From positions 186,001 through 250,000 of the forward strand of contig JAEWFC010000030.1 of the NCBI GenBank assembly GCA_023389035.1: a DNA stretch of 64,000 bases, in the 5' to 3' direction. The notes beneath the pieces were generated by a model. It saw only the letters and a list, made by a program, of their open reading frames with translations, searched no databases and was not told the DNA's origin. Shown here piece by piece: positions 41,716-50,962 of the stretch; the first letter of the stretch is position 1; each line of letters starts with the position of its first letter. A program made the translations under genes and the position numbers. This stretch comes from Acidobacteriota bacterium. Its GTDB lineage: Bacteria > Acidobacteriota > Blastocatellia > Pyrinomonadales > Pyrinomonadaceae.

Positions 41716-41750
41716 CGTTTAACAAACTATCGCAACCGGAGGAAGCCTAC

Positions 41751-41766
41751 TGTGACCTCGGTCACG
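41751..41766. promoter_or_regulatory. CRP/FNR-like palindrome upstream of the CCPM gene
   Basis: TGTGA-CCTCGG-TCACG matches the CRP/FNR half-site layout (TGTGA-N6-TCACA) at nine of ten positions, about 36 nt upstream of the start. A second TGTGA-N6-TCAC occurs at 41701-41716, exactly 50 bp away, overlapping the start codon. Presence of a CRP-family regulator is assumed. Confidence 0.4.
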
Positions 41767-41797
41767 CTGTCGCAAATTATTTTATGCAAACGCCAGT

Positions 41798-42898
41798 TTA
41801 GACGTTGAACCTAAAATCGACCACGTCGCCATCCTGCATTATATAATCTTTGCCTTCGAGACGGGCAAGGCCTTTCTCGCTGGCCGCTTTACGGCTTCCG
41901 CATGCGACCAGATCGTCGTACCCGATGATCTCAGCCCGGATAAAACCTCGCTCGATGTCCGTGTGGATCTCGCCGGCCGCCTTCGGTGCCTTTGTCCCGA
42001 TCGGAATCGTCCATGCACGAACTTCCTTTTCGCCTGCGGTCAAAAAGCTCATGAGGCCCAGCATATGGTAAGCGGCTTTTATAAGTTTATCTACGCCGCT
42101 CGATTCGAGCCCAAGATCCTTCAAATATTCCATACGCTCAGCCCCATCGAGTGCAACTAGCTCGGCTTCAAGCTTCGCACAGATGGGTACCACGTCGGCG
42201 TTTTCTGTCGCAGCGTGTTCTATAACTTTTTGAACATGCGGATTCGAGACAGGATCGGCGAGGCTCGCCTCGTCGACGTTAGCCGCATAGATCGTCGGCT
42301 TGGATGTTAAAAGAAACCATTTCTTCACGATCTCACGATCGTCATCGGAAAGCGGTGCCGAGCGAACCGGTCGGCCTTCTTCGAGCACGGGCAGGATCTT
42401 GTCGATGATCTCCAGCTCACGTTTCGCGTCTTTATCGCCCGTCTTTGTCGAGCGTGCAGCCTTCTCCTTGCGCTTTTCGACAGAGGCTAGGTCAGCAAGT
42501 GCGAGTTCGATTTGAATAGTCTCGATGTCACGGATTGGATCGATCGAACCCTCGACGTGCACAATATTCTCGTCCTCAAAGCACCTGACAACTTGGATCA
42601 CGGCATGAGTTTCACGAATATTCGCAAGGAACTGATTACCGAGACCTTCGCCCTTTGACGCACCTCGGACCAGTCCGGCGATATCCACGAACTCCACTGT
42701 TGCGGGGACGACCCGCTGAGCTTTGTTCAGTTTTTCAAGAACGGCAAGGCGTTCATCCGGGACAGCTACGACACCCACATTAGGTTCGATGGTGGCAAAA
42801 GGGTAATTTGCCGCGAGAGCTGCCTCTTGTGCGGTTAAGGCGTTAAACAGTGTGGATTTACCGACATTTGGTAACCCGACGATTCCGGCTTGCAACAT
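41798..42898 (-). CDS. ychF: Ribosome-binding ATPase YchF
   Basis: 366-residue Obg-related P-loop protein that prefers ATP over GTP and binds ribosomes. It shows G1 GLPNVGKST (residues 8-16), switch motif DIAGLVRGASKGEGLGNQFL, the altered G4 region (YAANVDE), and a C-terminal TGS domain with GEKEVRAWTIPIGTKAPKAAGEIHTDIERGFIRAE. Length and order are normal. Found as a single gene divergent from the next. Confidence 0.97.
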   Translation of the reverse strand: MLQAGIVGLPNVGKSTLFNALTAQEAALAANYPFATIEPNVGVVAVPDERLAVLEKLNKAQRVVPATVEFVDIAGLVRGASKGEGLGNQFLANIRETHAVIQVVRCFEDENIVHVEGSIDPIRDIETIQIELALADLASVEKRKEKAARSTKTGDKDAKRELEIIDKILPVLEEGRPVRSAPLSDDDREIVKKWFLLTSKPTIYAANVDEASLADPVSNPHVQKVIEHAATENADVVPICAKLEAELVALDGAERMEYLKDLGLESSGVDKLIKAAYHMLGLMSFLTAGEKEVRAWTIPIGTKAPKAAGEIHTDIERGFIRAEIIGYDDLVACGSRKAASEKGLARLEGKDYIMQDGDVVDFRFNV

Positions 42899-43053
42899 AG
42901 GTTAATCAGGACCGATCCAAAAACCCTTATTCTACCGTCCAATGAGCTAATAATAAAACCTTCGGCGGGATCCGCTGCGTGCTCGCCGGTATTTTGCGTG
43001 TTCGTCAAGTTGGGGTAATTTACTACCATCAGTTCTTTCGCGTTCCAGCATAC

Positions 43054-45123
43054 ATGATCCTTTCAATTTTTCTCATTTCCCTGATCACAGCAGGAGGGTT
43101 CGCACTAACCTATCTGATCGCTGACGATGAGCCGCTTTCTTGGCGTATTGCGGCGGGCTGTGTTATCGGCTGTGCTTTTTTCGGAACGGTCGGATTCGCA
43201 CTAGCGTCGGTCGCAGGTTTAAGCGTTGTCGTTGCTGTCTCGATGTTTGTACTTGTGATTTCGCCGCTTTTGCTGCTGCGAAACCTGCGTACCAGTAGGC
43301 TGCTTGCTGCCGATCGCAACCGGGCGCGACAACGGTTCGAAGGGAAGTCGCTAAAACGGGTGTTGCCGTTTGTATATTATCTCGGATTTATTCTGCTGTT
43401 CTTGTTCTTTTTCGAGCGAGCGATGTTCGTTAAGGACGGGGCGATAATGACCGGCGGTTCAAACAATCTCGGCGACCTGCCGTTCCACCTCGGCGCTATT
43501 TTTTCGTTTACTGAGGCTAATAATTTTCCGCCTTTAAACCCGAACTTTGCTGGGGCGAAGTTCACATATCCTTTCATCGCTGACCTGCTAACAGCGTACT
43601 TCGTCAAACTTGGTGCCGACGTCAAGGACGCTATGCTTGTTCAGAACGTTGCATGGGCAACGGCATTGCTCGTCCTGCTGCAGCGTTTTGTGTTTAAGCT
43701 CGTAAACGACCGCCTTGCTGCACGGATCGCCCCCTTTTTGCTGTTTCTGAGCGGAGGTCTGGGGTTCATCTGGTTCTTTAGTGATTTCGGGGCACAGGCG
43801 AGAGGTTTCTGGGAATTTCTTTCCGCACTTCCAAAGGACTACACGATCGGTCCGGATTTCCGCTGGGGTAATTCGCTTACGACGCTATTCATCACCCAGC
43901 GAAGCCTGCTACTTGGCATGCCGATAACGTTAATCGTCCTCGGCGTCTTGTGGACCATTTTTAGGGACAATTCCCGCGATCGTGCCACGAGCGTAAGTGC
44001 GAGCAAGGTGAAGTTTAGCCTGGTGACGTTTAGTCCGGCTTTGATCGTGACCGGATTGCTTGCGGGTACGCTGGTGCTCATTCATCTTCACAGTTTATTT
44101 GTACTTTTTATCGTAACTTTATGTTTGATGGCATTGAGACCCGAGCGTCTTAAGCTGATGCAGTATGTGGTCTTTGGTATATCCGTCGCTCTCGTTGCCC
44201 TTCCTGAGTTGGCATGGTCTCTTTCAGGAAGCGTTAGCGAAGCGTCGGAATTCGTTTCGCGACACTTCGGCTGGGATTCGGGCGAAAACAATCTTCTTTG
44301 GTTTTGGTTAAAGAACACCGGACTTTTCATGCCAATTACAGCGGCAGGCCTTTTTCTGATCTGGAGATTTTCGACGCGATCCGCTGACGCAGAACAGACG
44401 CCCGAGACAAAAGGCAAAAGGAAGCAAAACCCGACAGTGAGGAAAGCGGCCTACTCAGTGCCGCAGTTTCCGACCTCTCTTCTGCTGTTTTATATCCCTT
44501 TCGCACTTCTTTTCGTACTATCGAATCTCTTCAAATTTGCCCCATGGGAATGGGACAACATAAAGTTGCTTATCTATTGGTGGGTCGGTTCGATCCCGTT
44601 CGTCGCGTACGCTATTGCATACGTTTGGCGGATCAATGGTGCAGATCTCGCGGCGGCGCTAATGCTGATCGTTTTGGTTACCGCGGCAGGGGCTCTCGAC
44701 GTTTATCGCGTTGTGACGAAGCAAATAAACTGGACGGTCTTCGAAAAAGATGCCGTCGAGATAGGCAATGAGATAAGGCTGCGGACACCGCGAGACGCCG
44801 TAATTCTAAACGCTCCGACATATAATACCGCTGTCGTTCTGTCGGGACGTGCGTCATTCATGAGATACCCGGGACATCTGTTGTCACATGGAATAAATTA
44901 TGGTGAGCGACACACTGCAGCTAAGATGATCTATTCCGGCGGCCCAGCTGCGGACGCAATGATCAAGCAGCACGAGATCGACTTTGTTTTGTTCGGTCCT
45001 GAGGTCGACTCTTTTGCTCAGGACCCAAGCGGCAGGTTCACCCCGAACGAGGCCTATTTCAAAAAGTATAAAGTGCTGGTCGCAACCGATAAATACAGGA
45101 TCTATAAGGTGAATGAGCAGTAA
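43054..45123 (+). CDS. Polytopic membrane protein, GT-C-like
   Basis: About 689 residues from the ATG at 43054 (the frame extends to a GTG at 42979). Some 12-14 hydrophobic helices alternate with loops. Notable segments are GGSNNLGDLPFHLGAIFSFT and NFPPLNPNFAGAKFTYPF in an outer loop, an aromatic LGFIWFFSDFG, and a soluble-looking C-terminus (TPRDAVILNAPTYNTAVVLSG ... EIDFVLFGPEVDSFA). The D-rich external loop and helix pattern resemble GT-C glycosyltransferases or DUF2298-type proteins that use lipid-linked sugars. It overlaps the next gene by 11 nt, and the two likely act together in surface glycosylation. Confidence 0.75.
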   Translation: MILSIFLISLITAGGFALTYLIADDEPLSWRIAAGCVIGCAFFGTVGFALASVAGLSVVVAVSMFVLVISPLLLLRNLRTSRLLAADRNRARQRFEGKSLKRVLPFVYYLGFILLFLFFFERAMFVKDGAIMTGGSNNLGDLPFHLGAIFSFTEANNFPPLNPNFAGAKFTYPFIADLLTAYFVKLGADVKDAMLVQNVAWATALLVLLQRFVFKLVNDRLAARIAPFLLFLSGGLGFIWFFSDFGAQARGFWEFLSALPKDYTIGPDFRWGNSLTTLFITQRSLLLGMPITLIVLGVLWTIFRDNSRDRATSVSASKVKFSLVTFSPALIVTGLLAGTLVLIHLHSLFVLFIVTLCLMALRPERLKLMQYVVFGISVALVALPELAWSLSGSVSEASEFVSRHFGWDSGENNLLWFWLKNTGLFMPITAAGLFLIWRFSTRSADAEQTPETKGKRKQNPTVRKAAYSVPQFPTSLLLFYIPFALLFVLSNLFKFAPWEWDNIKLLIYWWVGSIPFVAYAIAYVWRINGADLAAALMLIVLVTAAGALDVYRVVTKQINWTVFEKDAVEIGNEIRLRTPRDAVILNAPTYNTAVVLSGRASFMRYPGHLLSHGINYGERHTAAKMIYSGGPAADAMIKQHEIDFVLFGPEVDSFAQDPSGRFTPNEAYFKKYKVLVATDKYRIYKVNEQ

Positions 45124-47110
45124 GACGAAGAAGAAGCAGGTGACTGAAGTAGTCGAAGAGATCCCTGATGACGGGTTCGACACGGGCTGGCTTATAGCGT
45201 GCGCATTGGTCACAGCGGTGGCGACCGGTTTGCGGTTCGTCATGCTCGGCCTCAAGCCATTTCATCATGACGAAGGCGTAAACGGATGGTTTCTAACGAC
45301 ACTTTTTCGTGAAGGCGTCTACAAATATGACCCGGCAAACTATCACGGACCGACGCTCTATTACATCTCTTTAGCATTCGCTAACGTTTTCGGGTTGGAA
45401 ACGATTCCTCTTAGGTGGAGCGTTGCGATCTGGGGTGTTCTGACGGTCGTCCTCGCGTTTTGGCTCAGGCGGTATATTGGGCGCAACGGCAGCCTTTTTG
45501 CAGCGCTTTTCCTCGGGCTTTCGCCGGGAATGGTTTATATCTCGCGGTATTTTATTCACGAGATATTCTTTGTCTTTCTCGCCCTAGCGGTCGTGATCGC
45601 GATAATTCAATTCATTGAGCGGGAACGTGCAGGCTGGTTCGCGATCGGCTGGACCGCTCTCATTCTTTTGGTATGTTTCTTTCCGTCGACTCTCCAGCTT
45701 TCATCGTTGCTCGCAAATGACGGCACCACAAGCCTGACTATCATCAGGGTCGTCTTTTTCCTTATCGAAGCCGCGCTCGTAGCCCTGGTGCTGCGAATGC
45801 TGATGACTTGGCGTGACGGCCGACCGATATACTTTTTGCTCGCGGCAGCCAGCGTTGCACTGATCTTTGCAACAAAAGAGACCGGGTTTATCACACTTGG
45901 AACGATGGCGATCGCGATCGGCTGTGTCTTCCTCTGGGAAAAGATCGCGTCGCTGAAGCCACTCGTCGAAAGCCCTGTGAATCGATTCATCGCGATCATC
46001 GTTTTGCCGGCGCTTGCGGGACTTTATTTCCATGAGACGGTGAGAGATGGGCTCACTGCGTTTTATGACGGATACGTAAAGAATGCTCCGCATGACGCGG
46101 GTGTCCGCTACCTGATCGTTACGCTGGTGATGTGCTCCATCGCAGCTCTTGCTGCATTCGTTTATCGCGAATGGGTCAAGCCGGATGAGCTGACGCGATT
46201 TACAGATCCAAGCTGGTCGAAATTTCATAAAGGCATGGGCAGCGGAATTGACCTTGTGCTGATCCTTCTCGGATCTGCGATCGTTTTCGTTTACCTCTGG
46301 ATACTATTTTTCTCGTCGTTCTTTACATATTCGGACGGGCTTGGGCGTTCGATCGAAGCTTATGCGATATGGACAAAGACGGGAAGCAAGGACCACACGC
46401 AGAACGGGCCGTTTGGATATCTTCGCTGGGGGATGGCCATCGAGGCTCCGCTAATAGTGTTGTCGACTCTCGGGCTGGTGATCGCATTGGTTCGGGCCCG
46501 ACATCGCTTCGCACTCTTCGCGGCTCTTTGGGCGTTCGGGCTATTTCTCGCTTACTCCATAATTCCCTACAAGACCCCATGGCTGATGCTCTCGTTTCTG
46601 CTTCCGATGTGCATCGTCGCGGGTTATGCGCTAAATGAATTGGCCGGTTCAAAGTTCGTCATAAACCGTATATTCGCAGCAGTTCTCGCTGTCCTTGCCA
46701 GCGTTATTTTGACCTGGCAGACGTACGATCATAACTTCGTTCGCTTTGACGATGACCGAATGCCGTACGTGTACGCTCACACGAGCCGCGAGTTCCTGGA
46801 TATGGTCGATGAGATCGAGCGGGCGGCCGAGCTAAGCGGAAAAGGTAACAAGGCCCGCATCCAGATCGTTTCCCCGGATTATTGGCCCCTGGTCTGGTAC
46901 TTAAGAAATTATGAGCACGCGGGCTTCCACGGCAGAATGGTAGACGCTGATAACGCGGAAGCCATCGTATTCAAGAAGAACGGGCAAGAACCGGAAGCAA
47001 TGCAGCGTTACTCATCGGCATACGAGTATGTTGCGTCGTATAAATTGAGACCAGGCGTGGAACTGGGGCTCTACATCCGAAAAGATCTCGTCAGATTTCG
47101 CGTCCCTTAG
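45113..47110 (+). CDS. Agl23-like/TIGR03663 membrane glycosyltransferase-like protein
   Basis: 665 residues. A short acidic cytoplasmic N-terminus leads to the signature first loop LKPFHHDEGVNGWFLTTL, followed by YHGPTLYYISLAFANVFG and about 11 helices, matching the TIGR03663 group related to protein mannosyltransferases and first described beside archaeal flippase (Agl23) genes. The HHDE loop is the expected catalytic acidic site. Translation starts inside the end of the preceding GT-C-like gene (11-nt overlap) with a weak GGTGA. Its stop overlaps the end of the convergent herA-like gene by 4 nt. Confidence 0.85.
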   Translation: MSSKTKKKQVTEVVEEIPDDGFDTGWLIACALVTAVATGLRFVMLGLKPFHHDEGVNGWFLTTLFREGVYKYDPANYHGPTLYYISLAFANVFGLETIPLRWSVAIWGVLTVVLAFWLRRYIGRNGSLFAALFLGLSPGMVYISRYFIHEIFFVFLALAVVIAIIQFIERERAGWFAIGWTALILLVCFFPSTLQLSSLLANDGTTSLTIIRVVFFLIEAALVALVLRMLMTWRDGRPIYFLLAAASVALIFATKETGFITLGTMAIAIGCVFLWEKIASLKPLVESPVNRFIAIIVLPALAGLYFHETVRDGLTAFYDGYVKNAPHDAGVRYLIVTLVMCSIAALAAFVYREWVKPDELTRFTDPSWSKFHKGMGSGIDLVLILLGSAIVFVYLWILFFSSFFTYSDGLGRSIEAYAIWTKTGSKDHTQNGPFGYLRWGMAIEAPLIVLSTLGLVIALVRARHRFALFAALWAFGLFLAYSIIPYKTPWLMLSFLLPMCIVAGYALNELAGSKFVINRIFAAVLAVLASVILTWQTYDHNFVRFDDDRMPYVYAHTSREFLDMVDEIERAAELSGKGNKARIQIVSPDYWPLVWYLRNYEHAGFHGRMVDADNAEAIVFKKNGQEPEAMQRYSSAYEYVASYKLRPGVELGLYIRKDLVRFRVP

Positions 47111-48807
47111 ATACGAACGTTGCCGATCTTCTCGGGCGGCTTATCGTAACCTTTCTTGAGATAAGGAGCCGAGTCTTGTGAGCGCCGCTCATTTTCTTCT
47201 GCAGAATGCCACCGCAGCCATTCCGCCGGAGCATCGAACGTCTCGCCGCCGTGTGCCGTTATTCTCGGCCTGATCCTGCACATCACCGGAGTATTTGTTC
47301 CCACGCCCGAGATGATCGCCTGACCCTTTGTAAGAGCAGGAAGCTCCGCGAGCATCGAGCGGCCGGCGCCTTCGACAGATTGAGCTACTGTCTGCTGATC
47401 TATTGGATTGACGATCCTCATAATGATCTGCGTCATACACTGCGATAGCACATCTTGGTCGAGCTTGCCCGGTCGCTGCGTGATGAGGCCGATGCCCACA
47501 CCGAACTTCCGACCTTCACTAAGTATCTGTTTCAGCACGTTGGTCGAAACTACGCTCGCTCCTGAGGGAGCGAACCTGTGAGCTTCTTCTAACAAAGTGA
47601 AGACCGGATAGCTCAAGAAATTCTCTCCCGCACCGGCCTCGCCTCGGGTCGTCATTACACGTGCTTTATTCACTCGCCGCAGTAGTGTTCCGACGATAAC
47701 CTGTTGTTCGTGCTGTTCTATCTCAGATAGATCGAGGATGGTCACGCGGCCCGGCCGGTAGAGTTCCTGAAGTTCGATATGCTCATTTGGATGGAAGATC
47801 GAGTCCGTCCTATCGAAACGCGAATCGAGCCGCCAAAGCAACCCCTGGATCGATGACACGTTGCCGCCATCACCCGCATCTTTGTCATCCTTTCCGTACT
47901 GCTGCCGTTGAACCTCGTCCCTGAGATCAAAGTAACTGTAAAGGTAGTCGCGTCTGCCCTCAGCCTTTAACCGGTCCTGCAGGCTTCGATAAGCCTGGCG
48001 CAGGAAATGCAGCATTTTGTCCGAGGTTCCCTCGGGCAAAAGGTATTTAACGTCTGCCTCCGTTAGCGTAGAGAAACGGACTCTGATCTTATCGGGCGTA
48101 AAGATCTTAACTTCAGGTCGATAGCCATCCGAACCGAGGAAACGGGTGTCTCCTTGGATCGATGACATTGTATGGTATTCGCCGTGAGGATCGACGATCA
48201 AGACGGCTGCCCGGTTATACGGCTGCAGCAGCTCCTCTACGAGGACACCGGCGGTGTACGATTTCCCTGAGCCCGTCGAGGCAAGAACCGCGAGGTGTGT
48301 CGAGACTACATCTTTCACCGACAGAACTACCGGCACCTCGCCGGCCTCACGGGTGAGGAGTGAGCCGAGGTTGGCAGAACCTGCGTCGCCGACCTGCTTC
48401 GAACTCAGCATCGCCGCCAATGTCGCACTCGAGGCAAGGTGTACGCGGTCGCCCGGGTCGGGCGGGATACGCGGGTTTACAAAGCTGCCAAGCTCAGCAC
48501 TGAAGTAACCGATCGTCTCGACGGTGATCTCATATATATCTGCTGTCCCGGCGTCCATCCCGATCATTGCCGCTAGCTGCCCGGGGGAAACGTCCGATTC
48601 AGCAAGAAATGCATCGGGCAGCCCTCGCAGGAGACGTCGCGAACTGATCGTCCCAACGATCTTACGTTCCTTCCCGCCTTCTTCCGTGGTGTAAAAAACG
48701 AATTCTCCGATCCGTGTGCGGCGGTTATCCCGAGTAATGAACAAGTATTCATACGGCAACTTGCCGGGGCCTTTGACGGTACCTGTGAGCAGATCGTTAG
48801 CGGTCAT
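47107..48807 (-). CDS. HerA-like ATPase (DUF87)
   Basis: 566 residues. N-terminal HAS-barrel-like beta domain (about 1-150, with YEITVETIGYFSAELG), then a FtsK/HerA-type RecA fold: Walker A ASTGSGKSYTAGVLVEELL (about 178-190), Walker B FTLLEEAHRFAP, and GVGIGLITQRPGKLDQDVLSQC with the arginine finger region. Bacterial and archaeal HerA hexamers translocate DNA with the NurA nuclease, but no nurA or other repair gene is near, so the partner is unknown. Divergent from the GCS2-CBS gene with a 144-nt spacer holding a CRP-like site. Confidence 0.9.
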   Translation of the reverse strand: MTANDLLTGTVKGPGKLPYEYLFITRDNRRTRIGEFVFYTTEEGGKERKIVGTISSRRLLRGLPDAFLAESDVSPGQLAAMIGMDAGTADIYEITVETIGYFSAELGSFVNPRIPPDPGDRVHLASSATLAAMLSSKQVGDAGSANLGSLLTREAGEVPVVLSVKDVVSTHLAVLASTGSGKSYTAGVLVEELLQPYNRAAVLIVDPHGEYHTMSSIQGDTRFLGSDGYRPEVKIFTPDKIRVRFSTLTEADVKYLLPEGTSDKMLHFLRQAYRSLQDRLKAEGRRDYLYSYFDLRDEVQRQQYGKDDKDAGDGGNVSSIQGLLWRLDSRFDRTDSIFHPNEHIELQELYRPGRVTILDLSEIEQHEQQVIVGTLLRRVNKARVMTTRGEAGAGENFLSYPVFTLLEEAHRFAPSGASVVSTNVLKQILSEGRKFGVGIGLITQRPGKLDQDVLSQCMTQIIMRIVNPIDQQTVAQSVEGAGRSMLAELPALTKGQAIISGVGTNTPVMCRIRPRITAHGGETFDAPAEWLRWHSAEENERRSQDSAPYLKKGYDKPPEKIGNVRI

Positions 48808-48889
48808 CTCGAGCTATTTCCAATCGAATCGCCCGTAGTATAACAGACGGCCGGACTTGTTACTGGCCATACCTGATAAAAAGCTTGTA

Positions 48890-48905
48890 GGTGACGTGAG
48901 TCACA
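48890..48905. promoter_or_regulatory. CRP/FNR-like operator between herA and GCS2-CBS genes
   Basis: GGTGA-CGTGAG-TCACA, nine of ten half-site positions matching TGTGA-N6-TCACA. It is centred 54 nt before the ATG of the GCS2-CBS gene and 90 nt before the herA-like start, in the shared divergent promoter region. The matching protein is not in the window. Confidence 0.4.
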
Positions 48906-48951
48906 CCCATTTCACGATATTGGAGTAAACTGTCGGAAAGGAACCAATGTA

Positions 48952-50871
48952 ATGGGAGACAAGCAGGTCGCCAGCAGCGTCGACGATTCCGCTTACCGTG
49001 CGTTCACACACGCGGTCCTGAACGATCTTCACGCGCTTGAGAAGATGCTTAAGGGCGGAATGTTCGAGCAGAGAGCGATGCGCATCGGTGCAGAGCAGGA
49101 AATGTTTTTAGTAGATTCGGCGATGTGCCCGGCGCCGATGGCTGTTCAGGTGATCGAGGCGGCATCTGATGGCAGACTAACGACAGAGATCGGACAGTTT
49201 AATCTTGAGGCTAACTTAACTCCGCTCGACTTTCGCGCAGATTGCCTTTCAAAGATGGAACTGGAGCTCCACGAGCTTCTGGACCTTGTTAGGTCCACGA
49301 TGCACACTTTTGGCGGCAACGTCGTCATGTGCGGAATTCTACCGACGATAAGAAAGTCGGACCTCGTGGCCAAATATCTAACGCCAAGTCCTCGTTACGA
49401 GGAGCTAAATCGGGTCCTCACCGCTCTACATGGTGATGAACGCCAGATTCACATTAAAGGGCTTGATGAGCTGCGGCTCTTCCTGCACGACACGTTCATC
49501 GAGTTCTGTAATACCAGCTTTCAAATACACCTTCAGGTGCCCATCGATGAGTTCACCAGTCACTATAATTGGGCCCAAGCCATAACAGCTCCCGTTCTAG
49601 CGTCCGCCGTCAATTCACCACTGTTGCTTGGCCACAGGCTTTGGCATGAGACACGCCTCGCGTTGTTCCAGCAAGCGGTGGATGAACGGCGTACCGAAAT
49701 GCAGGAACGCAGCAGGCCTGCCCGCGTCACCTTTGGACATGGCTGGGTGGACGACTCGATACTGGAGATTTTTCACGAGGACGTTGCTCGATTCCGCATT
49801 ATCTTTACGCGGGCGATCGAGCGAGACTCGATGGAGGTGTTAAAAGAAGGGGGCTTGCCGACCCTCGATGCGTGGAGGATGCATAATGGCACGGTATGGC
49901 GTTGGAACCGGGCATGCTTTGGCGTGATCAACGGAGTGCCTGGGCTCCGGATCGAGGCTCGTTTCCTGCCGGCCGGGCCCTCGATCGTCGACGAAATGGC
50001 AAATTCGGCCTTTTATTTAGGGCTCATGCGTGCTCTTCCGGCTGAGTACGGTGAGGTTCCTGATCGGCTGAATTTTGACGACGCAAAATCGAATTTTTTC
50101 AGTGCGGCTCGCTACGGAATGCGGTCCCAATTCTTATGGATTGACGGTCGGAGTTGGTCGGCCCGCGACCTGATCCTGCATGAGCTTCTGCCCGTTGCTC
50201 GCCACGGACTGAAGATCGCTGAGATCGATGAACGGGACTCCGAACGCTATCTTAATATTATCGAAGAGCGGGCGTGTGCCGATATGTCGGGCTCGAAGTG
50301 GATACTGAATTCGCTAGCGGCAATGGACAAAGCTGCGAAACAAAATGTACGAATGCGTACGCTAACATCTGAAATGATCAAGAACCAAATTGCCGACGAT
50401 CCGATCCACAAATGGCCGCTAGCGGAGATCTCCATGCGATCAGAATGGATCGACAACTACCGAACAGTCGAGCAGTTTATGTCACGCGATCTTTTTACCG
50501 TTCGTCCGGATGACATAATCGATCTGGCCGCAAGCCTGATGGACTGGAAGCATGTGCGTCATATACCGGTCGAATCCGCCGAAGGCGAACTTGTGGGCAT
50601 TCTTTCCCACCGCGATCTGCTCCATTATTTTGCGGAGGAATGCGATGACCCAAAGGGCGAATTAGTGGTTCGAGATATAATGAAAAGCGACGTTGTCGCG
50701 ATAACGCCGGAAACTCGGACGCTTGACGCTCTCTATATGATGCGTGAAAAACATATCGGATGCTTGCCGGTCTGCGTGGGCCGTAAACTTGTCGGTATCC
50801 TGACCGCCCACGATTTCCTTACCGTCTCTACACGATTGCTTGAAGAACGTCTAAAAGAGTCTGGTGATTGA
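48952..50871 (+). CDS. Glutamate-cysteine ligase-like (GCS2) enzyme fused to a CBS pair
   Basis: 639 residues. About 1-470 is the GCS2/YbdK-type carboxylate-amine ligase domain (RIGAEQEMFLVDS, LTTEIGQFNLEANLTPLDF, QIHLQVPIDEF, FGVINGVPGLRIEARFLPAGPS), which makes gamma-glutamyl amides such as gamma-glutamylcysteine. About 505-630 is a pair of CBS domains (VEQFMSRDLFTVRPDDIIDLA ... VGILTAHDFLTVSTRLLEERL). The fusion suggests allosteric control by adenine nucleotides. A GGAAAGGA Shine-Dalgarno and a CRP-like site lie upstream. True substrate is not known; the active-site Glu and Arg residues of the family look kept. Confidence 0.88.
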   Translation: MGDKQVASSVDDSAYRAFTHAVLNDLHALEKMLKGGMFEQRAMRIGAEQEMFLVDSAMCPAPMAVQVIEAASDGRLTTEIGQFNLEANLTPLDFRADCLSKMELELHELLDLVRSTMHTFGGNVVMCGILPTIRKSDLVAKYLTPSPRYEELNRVLTALHGDERQIHIKGLDELRLFLHDTFIEFCNTSFQIHLQVPIDEFTSHYNWAQAITAPVLASAVNSPLLLGHRLWHETRLALFQQAVDERRTEMQERSRPARVTFGHGWVDDSILEIFHEDVARFRIIFTRAIERDSMEVLKEGGLPTLDAWRMHNGTVWRWNRACFGVINGVPGLRIEARFLPAGPSIVDEMANSAFYLGLMRALPAEYGEVPDRLNFDDAKSNFFSAARYGMRSQFLWIDGRSWSARDLILHELLPVARHGLKIAEIDERDSERYLNIIEERACADMSGSKWILNSLAAMDKAAKQNVRMRTLTSEMIKNQIADDPIHKWPLAEISMRSEWIDNYRTVEQFMSRDLFTVRPDDIIDLAASLMDWKHVRHIPVESAEGELVGILSHRDLLHYFAEECDDPKGELVVRDIMKSDVVAITPETRTLDALYMMREKHIGCLPVCVGRKLVGILTAHDFLTVSTRLLEERLKESGD

Positions 50872-50962
50872 CCCGCGAACTGTCTGTCCGCGATTTCATT
50901 CGTTTCATCACATTTCCCGCAACGTTTGCTTCGGCAAGGGATACACTTAAACTCTGAATCGA

